Positions 42,490 to 50,153 of a stretch of 50,153 nt of DNA are shown piece by piece; position 1 is the first letter of the stretch, and each line of letters opens with the position of its first letter. The position numbers were made by a program, and so were the translations under genes. This stretch comes from Phoronis australis (lineage: Eukaryota > Phoronida > Phoronidae), in the NCBI GenBank assembly GCA_002633005.1, contig NMRA01000127.1:855047-905199 (forward strand), read 5' to 3'. The notes below the pieces were generated by a model. The model searched no databases. It was not told the DNA's origin and saw only the letters and a list, made by a program, of their open reading frames with translations.

Positions 42490-43285
42490 CTTATAACATT
42501 AGGTTTTGATAATCAAATTCGGTGGTTTCTGATTTAAATGTTTATGTATGTAGGAAAATTGACAGATTCATAGATTATTTTTTGCAATTAAAAGTTAATC
42601 TTGTAAGAATTCGTGAGGCTTCAATGAATTTAGTTTCAGCCTGAAGTTGGAAAAACTCTATAATCTTGTACTCAAACAGCAAAGTACATTTATACGATTT
42701 TTGCCTATCTAAAATAATTGTCAAAGACATTGATGAAATTCGGACAGTTCCCAAAAATATACTAAAATTTAAATGACAATAAATGCATTGCTTTTTGAAT
42801 TAGGCGCAAGATTTGTTATTTAAACTCACAAATAACAGATCAAAAAGGAAATAAATCATTAAATCAAAGTAAACGCATTGCTCATGGAATGATTGTTGGC
42901 TTCTGATTTCCATGTTTATGTATCTACGAAAATCGACTGATTGATAGATGATTTTTGACAATTAGAAGCTAATCGTGTAAGAAATTACGATGCTTCACTG
43001 AACTTAGTTGCAACGTGACTTTGCGAAATTTCGATCTATCGTCAGATCCACAAATAGCAAAGTACACTAAACGATATTTGTCTAATTTGAAAGACTCTCA
43101 AGGATAATGATGAATGTCGGACAGCTCTACAAATTGTACTACAAAAATGCTCTCACAATTCAAATGGAATTATTAGATTGTTTATTGACTTAGGAGCTAC
43201 ATCAGTGGATTAAATTCACAAACTGTAGATCGAAAAAGAAGTTTAAGTCCTTAAAAAAATAAAATTAAACTCATTGCTTATTAAC
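42490..43285 (+). repeat. two-copy AT-rich tandem repeat, ~374 bp
   Basis: TTCTGATTT...ATGTTTATGTAT occurs at 42527 and 42901. AGCAAAGTACA, GTCGGACAG/TTCGGACAG and AAACTCACAAATAAC/AAATTCACAAACTG follow in the same order. Copies are about 75-80% alike by eye. It starts at the 5' end of the LINE fragment. Confidence 0.7.
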
Positions 43286-44290
43286 TTGCAAAGATTGTCT
43301 TTGCACTTTCTTGCTGTTTTTAGTTTCAAGTAGTATTGGGCAATGAACGTTAACTTAGTTCTTCAAAATTGACTCGTTGGCTTGCCATTCCCGTGCATAC
43401 TACACAGACGAAGCGCGTCACGACTGACGCACCCACGTTAAAAATAATGTGTTACCATGCAGTAGGCCCACGCAGAACCCGAGTGATCCACGGGAACTGA
43501 ATTTGAACTCCAAGCGTTGAAATGTGTACATTTTGGGACGCAATCTGTATCATTGTCCACAGGTACCAGAAATTGGACTACCGACCGTGTTTCAACAAGG
43601 AATTTTGAAACAGACCAGAGGCGATATACTAGAGACTAGGGACCTCGGGACTTAACCTTTTCAAAAACTTCCTTCAAAGAATGACCATACTGAAACGAAA
43701 TTTTCCCAAAACTGGATTATATTAAACGAATCTTGACCTTAGAGGCAGCGCAGACGGATAGGTTGGAGCAAAGATGCCTGTCTCAAGTGAATCATAGCTG
43801 AGCTGACCAGCGACTAGCCTAGTTCTCCGAATTTCGTACTTTCACACTGTCAGATCTTAGCTACAGTAACTTGAGGCAGCTCCCAGCTACCATTCAGCGC
43901 CCAGGCACTAGGCCCATTCTTACTCTATGAAACTTTGTTGGTTCACGGGTTACTCAAATCCTGATGATTGCATCCTCGGGTTTGCCAACCCCCCACCTAT
44001 CACCTATGGTGGACGTGGGGGGGTTCGGTACAAATATGGCGGAATCCGGAGGACGGGGGGTGGTGGCGATAGGAAGGGGGTAGTTCGGCGAAGTCGAATT
44101 GGTTTGTGCAACCCAATATTTTTGCCTTCCTACGTTCCTGAAATAAGGACCAGGGGCCTGTTCCAGGAAACTGACTTAAGTTCAATTTTGACTTAATTTT
44201 AAGATTTGTCTTAGCTAAGTCAGTTTTGTTAGAACGGGCCCGTGTCCTATACATGCTTTTTTGAAGTTCGTGACATCAATTCCGTACCAT
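43286..44290. other. 5' flank of gene C, with homology to the C2 flank
   Basis: No exon is seen before 44293. From about 43952 to 44155 it matches 20190-20405 (TGATGATTGCATCCTCGGG, GGAGGACGGGGGGTGG). This shared flank defines how far the C/C2 duplication reaches upstream. Confidence 0.6.
44153..44242. mobile_element. ~90-bp foldback element
   Basis: GGGCCTGTTCCAGGAAACTG at the left and CAGTTTTGTTAGAACGGGCC at the right are imperfect inverted repeats. C2 lacks this segment (AAGGACCGGTCCTA near 20401), so it is an insertion in the C copy. Confidence 0.65.
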
Positions 44291-44292
44291 AA

Positions 44293-47200
44293 ATGTCAAT
44301 CACAAGAACGTCACAGCTGATGACGTCACATGTAGAGAAGTGTACTGTTGAATCTTTTCCCGATTACACAGCGGTACATTTTAACGCAATGGAGAGAGAA
44401 AGTGCTTTATATTTCGTCAAACAACTGAAAATTCGTAAAGAGTAAGTAGTATTTCAAAGGCCAATCTGGCATAAACTCTCTTACTTATATTTTAAAATAA
44501 TAAAAACTAGCATAGGTAGAGCGTTGGCATATCTAATCTGTTACTCCATTCCTCGTTCTTGCAACCTTAGTAAAGCATGATTCTTTGTATCACTTTAGGG
44601 TTAATGCACAGGCTGCAAATTGTCTGAAAAAGATGACTAAGAACTACGTCAAGGACGCTGAAAAGTTGAAAAATGCCGTAAAACGTGAGTATTGCCGCTG
44701 AGGAAAACGAATTTATCTTCTTGATGCAGTCCGCCACAAATCATACGGTAAATCAACTTTTTTACCGTAAAAATTTCAAATTCTAATGAAGTGAGAGATT
44801 GTGAGACTCTGCCGTGGTGATTTCACGTCATTAACCAAAATGTTATAGTATAGTATTTGACACAACGTTAGATCAATTACTCGTTTGAAGACCGTTAGGA
44901 TCGCTTTGTGAACGCTCGTTTAAGATCCAGTTTTCTAGTGATCAATGGCCGGTTGCATGAAACGTCTCTATCAGCGACTCAACTAAGTTCCCTGAATGTT
45001 TTGCATATTTGTTTCGTTCATAGCTCGTATATGTACTGTTTTTCTATCATTTTACATTTGTTACGAGCTCCTCTTTGACTGAAAACTGAGGTCTTAATTC
45101 AATCAAAACAATTAGGGACTTAAATTAGGGGCGTTGCATGAAAAAATCCCTACTTATTTTGATAGTGAGAATTCGACTTAGCGTTCACTCACGATTTGTA
45201 TGAAAGTAAAAGTTGGCCTAATAATGATACTCAGACAGCTTAAGAAAGGACAGTCAGTTTGCACAAGCCCACTAGTATACAGTAGAATTAGGGAAATTGT
45301 TTGAGTCCCGATTTCGGACTGTTTCATGCAGAGGCTTCCTATGTACCTCCTCAAGAAGCCTCGTCCACAGCATACGTCTTAGCTCATTTGTTTGACGCTT
45401 TCATCGAGCAAAGGAAATTTATTGAAGCATCAAGAAAAAATCACTATGCAAGAAAGGCGTGGCGCAAAGAAATTCATTCTTGCTGTTTCGTTTTGATCAT
45501 TGCAGGTTTTCCTACAGACTCTGACGTAGCAAAGGGTGTTAGTGACTTTCTGATAGAACTGAATCAACGTCTTGGACATCTCAGAGCCGACCTGAGAGAG
45601 GTCGAGCGTGACATGGAATTAATAGACAGGTCAGTAGATGCGAGGAAGTCTTGTAAGTGTCTATTATTGTGGAAGTCGATTTTCATTGATCCTCACTTTG
45701 TAAAATAATCCAATAATTGATTCCAAAAATTGGTTTTAGACTGCGTAAAATATTGTTGACTTGATTTTTCAGCGTCGTCAGACACACAGTGAAGGTTGAG
45801 AAAAAGCTAGGAGCTGCTATTGAAATATTATCAAATTTGAAAAAGGTGAGAAATTTACGTACGTACCTGCCCAAACAAATGTATGGGAATTCCCGTAGCA
45901 ACTGTATTTTAAACACTTGACCGATGATGTCATACATGTTTTTCTCTTTAGGACCTTATTATACCAGACTCGTCCTCAGAATATTCGAGTCCAACTTTAA
46001 ATCTAGTTGAATGTCTGATAGAACGAACGGAACCGGACAACTTTGGTAAAATACCTCAAATGCGGCACCACCTAACGATATCTTACTCAAATTGTGCAAC
46101 ATTTAGCTTGTCACCATTCGTTTTTTGTCCTTTTTGGAGACTGTGTTGTGATTTACCTTGGTGTGACAAGGCTGTCATTATGGAGGTGATTTTTAATATT
46201 TGCTTTAAAAGAGTGTCGATGAGACTGACTGCCAGTAACTCAGATTCAATGGAATTGCACTACAACGCATCTCTTCATTGCAGAGTGAGCAAGCCAAGCG
46301 GGAGCGTCTCCGGTTGCTCGTATCTACCAACTGCTCGTCTCGGAAAATGCGAAACAAGGCATCTGCCGAGGTAGAGGCTGTCAAGAACAAAGTTAGTCAG
46401 ACGACAGACCAGGTTGAACAGCTGAAGCGGCAGTTGTATCAGGTGAGCCATCACTTATGCATGTCTGGTATAGACGTCCTGAAACCTTCAGGTGGTTATT
46501 TAGTTATCACGTTTAAAATCTCTTGGTCTATTAATACCAACTTTTATCCTATTTACATAGGCATGACATTTCTAGCGGATATTTCTAGGGTCTTACAACA
46601 TTTACAGCCTTATGAGCTCGAATACGTAGTAAACTCATGGTGGGTACTTCGGTAGTATTTTTTCTGGAAGACAACCGGTTGTGAATCTAGTGGTGAGGTG
46701 CTCGATTAAAAGTCAAAAACGGTACTTCGTATCCGTGGTTATCGCTGTTTTCTCGATTTTTCAGCTCATCGCCGAAATGCACGATATGTTATACGGACAG
46801 CAGAAAGCAGACGAGGTTATGCAAAGGTTTGTAAAGCGACATTTCCTCTGGTTAGCTCAGTGTTGGGTTATCCTCAAGCTCACTAAATTACAACCCAGAG
46901 TCCTCCTCGTATCCATAAGGATATTTCTTTGCTTAACGTGGTCAATGAAGTGTGTCGACGGATAGTCGAAAATTTTGGCGACCGGGGGATAGGGTGGAAA
47001 CTGTCGAGACCTGAGAGGTCAAATATTATTTTCCTGACGACCAGGTCGCCACGTCGAAAATTCTGGCGACGGGAGGGGGCTGCTGCAAAATCATGGTGAC
47101 CGGGACTGAAAATTGTGGAGTCTTGTGTGAAAAAGCTGTGAGAATGGAGGGTGGGTGTAATTTGTTGTTGACCATGGAGGGCAGACAAATACTACCACGG

Positions 47201-47482
47201 CCCTTTAAGCTTTTTATAGCTTTGGGCCTCAAGAACCAGCTACAGTAACAGTTTTGATTAATTTATGCTCTTTCAGAATTTTGCGTAATACACGTCGGCA
47301 AACTACATGCGAACACTGTTTTTGTTTCATCATTTATTTTACATTTGTTGATTGCTTTCAGTTCCAAAGTTCCTAAAGTGAACGGGTCACGGGTGACTGA
47401 ATTTTGCCAGTGGATTTCGGTAACAAGTAAGCGGATCCGGCGTGCATGGAGTCGTCGTAGAACCCTACTTATGGGTCGATAA
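44293..47482 (+). CDS. coiled-coil protein, eight exons (gene C), tentatively F-BAR-like
   Basis: The proposed exons are 44389-44441, 44599-44684, 45332-45629, 45773-45845, 45952-46185, 46284-46442, 46765-46826 and 47362-47482, with GT/AG ends and matching phases, 361 residues from ATG 44389. An in-frame ATG at 44293 would add 32. The N-terminal part (FVKQLKIRKEVNAQAANCLK, then KKMTKNYVKDAEKL) fits the FCH start of F-BAR membrane-bending domains by pattern. Helical charged segments follow (LNQRLGHLRADLREVERDME, SEQAKRERLRLL, QTTDQVEQLKRQLYQLIAEM) and a basic end (SKRIRRAWSRRR). No SH3 or catalytic domain is seen. Weak points: exon 5 reads through a possible donor at 46046 because only the longer end (46185) keeps frame, and exon 3 contains a hydrophobic CCFVLIIAG that could hide a small intron. 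ATTAAA lies at 47724. Confidence 0.7.
44321..44328. promoter_or_regulatory. CRE palindrome before gene C
   Basis: TGACGTCA, preceded by an ACGTCA half-site at 44308, is conserved in all three copies of the C 5' end. If ATG 44293 is used it would be coding. Confidence 0.4.
44949..45331. mobile_element. small inverted-repeat element, family 1 copy 3, in intron 2 of gene C
   Basis: Left end CCGGTTGCATGAAACGTCTC, right end GGACTGTTTCATGCAG. Its right end directly abuts exon 3, and the final CAG is the splice acceptor. In C2 the element ends GCAACCGG and an acceptor CACAAG lies 9 bases further on. Confidence 0.75.
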
Positions 47483-48770
47483 AGTCACTAAAAAAAAGAT
47501 GGCTGGATAGAGGGCGACGCACACGTTAACTGTCCAATTAGTAACATGAAACTTGAATCGTGGAAACGAAGCTGTCAAAACGCTTCCGTGCAATGGACTC
47601 CGTGTGGCATACACAAGCCGTGAAGAGCAGTGGAAATGTTGAATGCTGCGTTGTTCAGGAGAGTGACAATGTGAATTTGTACAAAGTTGTTTTATATTGT
47701 CGTCCTTTTTACATTTGTTGTGAATTAAACATTTAAATATACTGAAGTGTCGTTACTTATGTCATGCATAATTTGGTAAATCTAACCTCTCTACTACAGA
47801 ATGCATTCGCATGTGAATTATCTTAGCAACGACCAAGAGTGTGGCCTATGACGAAACACGTTCCGCTGATGAGTAAAATATTAGGTTGACATGTGCGAAC
47901 CCAGCCCAAAAATGTAGAAGGGGGTCAAAATTTTGACAATATGGACCTTACACTAGCAAAATAGAGGGAGACCAAAAGAATATAACGGGATGCCACGTTC
48001 AGGGCTATCAATCATGCATTCGCGCCTTTTTAACGGACTTTCGTCTCGTTTTCTCTGACATTGTATTTCTCTCGCCCATTTCGCCAAATGGGATGCACAT
48101 TCGAGCCCCCCGAGCCCTGGGTGCGCTCATGATTGACGTGAGGATCCGAGAACTTTTGGCTATTGACGGAAGTGCCGGGGAGAAAGCAAAGCAGAAACCA
48201 ATGAGATAGCTCATTGGCCGAGCAACGATAGCTTACGGGCGATACCAGCGTGTATTCCCGTTCATTTTCATAATTATTAAGTTTATGATATTTCACATCT
48301 AAAATATTTCTTTAGTGTGACAAAATTTTGTTGTATAGGAATGTTTTCGAATCACAATTGTATGCTAAGTGAACAGGAAAAACCGATGATTATATATTTT
48401 TAAGTTCCCAAAGCCGATCGAATGTGACCAAACATCCAAGACCTCAGCCGTGGTTGCAGCCCAAGCTTATCGCTACTGGGGAAATACGGGTGGGGAATTA
48501 AAAAATAAAAGCGGAGTTTTTCACATAACCAAGCATTGTGTATATCCGTCACAGTACAGAGATAACGAGATCACGTCAATATTTCGAACTTCAGCCTTCG
48601 TTTGTGTTATGGAAACTAACCACAGAATCAATTGGAATTAGATGGATGGTGTTAACTTGTTGATTCATGGAAAAAAATGTCAAAAATTCAATTGAAAAAA
48701 TTTTTCAGGTGGAACGGCTGCATGTTGAGATATTGTTAGACAGTTCCACAGTCTCCACTGCCTACAAATA
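47483..48770. other. 3' flank of gene C, no further gene seen
   Basis: Candidate polyadenylation signal ATTAAA at 47724-47729, about 240 bases past the stop. Small frames near 48.0-48.6 kb on both strands are unrecognised. Confidence 0.4.
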
Positions 48771-48906
48771 GAGACGGTGGCCATCTCATAGGCCCTCCGT
48801 ACGCCAGAAGCTTTCGGGCGAATTATCCCTCACACTGATTTTAATTAGTCACTGAGGCATAATTCGCCAAAAAGCTTCCGGCGTCAGTAAAGAAGGCCAC
48901 CGTCTC
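48771..48906. mobile_element. 136-bp foldback element
   Basis: GAGACGGTGGCC (48771-48782) and GGCCACCGTCTC (48895-48906) are perfect inverted repeats. Inner arms ACGCCAGAAGCTTTCGGGCG (from 48800) and AATTCGCCAAAAAGCTTCCG (about 48861-48880) pair with few mismatches. This is a MITE-like hairpin or a structured element. Confidence 0.75.
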
Positions 48907-50153
48907 TTCTGCAAGTTGAGACGGCAGTACAGTCTAGGAGCATGTGACTTGACTACTAAGGTTAATTGAATCAATTGTTTTATTTATGTCTGAATAGTAT
49001 GTTATTGTTTGCAACAAACAAGTGAATTGAAATTTGTGGTGTCGAACATATCCAAATGTACCATCAATAACTTACATCTCTTGATATATGAGAGAATTTT
49101 TTCTACCGTTTTTTCGGCAGAGTCGATTTTTCGTCGAGTTCCTCGTTGTTGGTTAGGCACGAGACTGTCAAACATCAACACTCAAAAGTTGCCAATACAA
49201 TTGCGTGAAATTGAAAAAAGCTTGAAGCGTGCGGCGCATAGAGTCTCAACTGAAGCTTAGAAATAACTTGTTTCAAAATTTGCCACGTTGTACTTGTTTG
49301 CCCCCAAGGTACATTGTGAGTGTTTTCCAGAAATGTCTTCGTTCGGAAACAGAGTAAAAGATGTTTTGGCAGTCTGGGTGACTGAGATATTTGTCCGCAT
49401 CGAGCAGCAACGGCAGCGGCAATATGCGCATTTGAGATACAATGGCGTCAGTGTTTGAGAAACAACCGTGAAAAAATATGGCTTGACTTAACTTCAAATG
49501 AAACTTATTTTTATTTCTCAACATTGTACTGAAGCTAAGTATGGAGTCTTTGGGATGTCCCATGCGTTACCTTTTCTATATGAATTATTCAAGCCCGTGG
49601 GCTATTAAGTCTTCGGATATACATCATTGGTTTTGTTATCATGATCAGTAAATCTGCACAAAAAAATTCGAAATAGATTACATCTTTACGTTTTAACTCG
49701 TATTTCTGCTTCAGTTTGGGGGAAATTTTTGAGAAGCAAAACTAAAATTTACATTACGACATTCATATAAATATTAAAACCAAGGGCAAGAGCTCTTTTA
49801 GAAGACACTCCTCCTAACATGTTTAAAGAATTTTCTAAAACGCCATTTTTTCACTAACTTTATTAAACAATTGTGTAAGATTTTGAAACGATCGGAATAG
49901 GTTCAAGGTAATCTTGAAGAGCTTTGTGGTAAACGGAAAAAACGCAGGTGTTTTCTCTTCAAGCCACAAAATTATTCATGTGTCGTATTATCTATCCCAA
50001 CACCCGTATATAACCAAACATATTTCATTGTATCAGTCGTATAGTCAAGGCAGTCACAATCGCGTGACAGTGTCATGGCCTCCATTGTTATTTTCAACTG
50101 CCCTTTTGTTGTTTTGACAGAAAATAGGTCATACCCGTCGTTGTTGTTGACCT
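48907..50153. other. gene-free stretch
   Basis: Frames up to 96 codons (49273-49563, minus strand) occur without recognisable domain. No repeat was noted. Confidence 0.4.

Noticed and set aside
44153-44242. Exon of gene C
   Set aside because: It has imperfect inverted termini and is absent from C2, so it is an insertion rather than coding sequence.

Overview
The window is eukaryotic nuclear DNA, most likely from a marine invertebrate animal. GT/AG introns split short exons, intergenic sequence is long and repeat-rich, there are metazoan domains (calcium-binding EGF, SEA-like, mucin-type stalks), and retroelements and small inverted-repeat elements of several families are present. The species cannot be fixed from the sequence; a non-vertebrate deuterostome is a reasonable guess but only a guess. 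One base (41489) is ambiguous.

Layout. 1-12.3 kb holds no convincing host gene: two outward-facing 3' relics that look Penelope-like (1.5-2.3 kb), a regulatory-looking tandem repeat with nuclear-receptor half-sites (4.56-4.88 kb), a broken family-B DNA polymerase of Maverick/Polinton or adinto-like type (5.3-6.05 kb), a TTAA-flanked inverted-repeat element nested between repeats rich in TACGAGCGTAA (6.05-8.18 kb), and the first copy of a small inverted-repeat element (8.64-9.0 kb).

12.4-27.4 kb is a two-gene cassette of mucin-like type I membrane proteins (called A and B here), duplicated in tandem: A/B at 12.4-15.8 kb and A'/B' at 22.2-25.05 kb, each followed by about 2.5 kb of homologous non-coding DNA. 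Membrane and cytoplasmic parts are conserved and the Thr/Ser stalks are not: A has a coding minisatellite of 20-residue units that A' lacks. A 5-base insertion in B's signal-peptide exon may be bypassed by an upstream ATG. Between the cassettes lie an inverted ~150-bp-monomer array, a dispersed repeat, and a dead 5' copy (C2) of the gene at 44-47 kb.

31.15-34.69 kb is a two-exon SEA/EGF/transmembrane gene. Its intron and its 3' flank each carry an array of the same repeat: a ~450-bp unit made of three diverged ~150-bp monomers, each starting at a sequence matching the CTCF core consensus or nearly so. The inverted array at 18.6-19.5 kb has the motifs on the opposite strand, so the motifs face each other across 19.5-31.5 kb. 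41.2-42.5 kb is the 3' end of an L1/Tx1-like LINE. 44.3-47.5 kb is a multi-exon coiled-coil gene (C), tentatively F-BAR-like, with one element abutting an exon's splice acceptor. A third, one-exon copy of its 5' end (C3) lies at 39.8-40.04 kb between 310-bp direct repeats. The rest is non-coding with small tandem duplications and foldback elements.

The strongest candidates for something undescribed are the CTCF-motif higher-order array and the duplicated A/B mucin cassette. Everything is read by eye; no search, splice prediction or alignment program was run.
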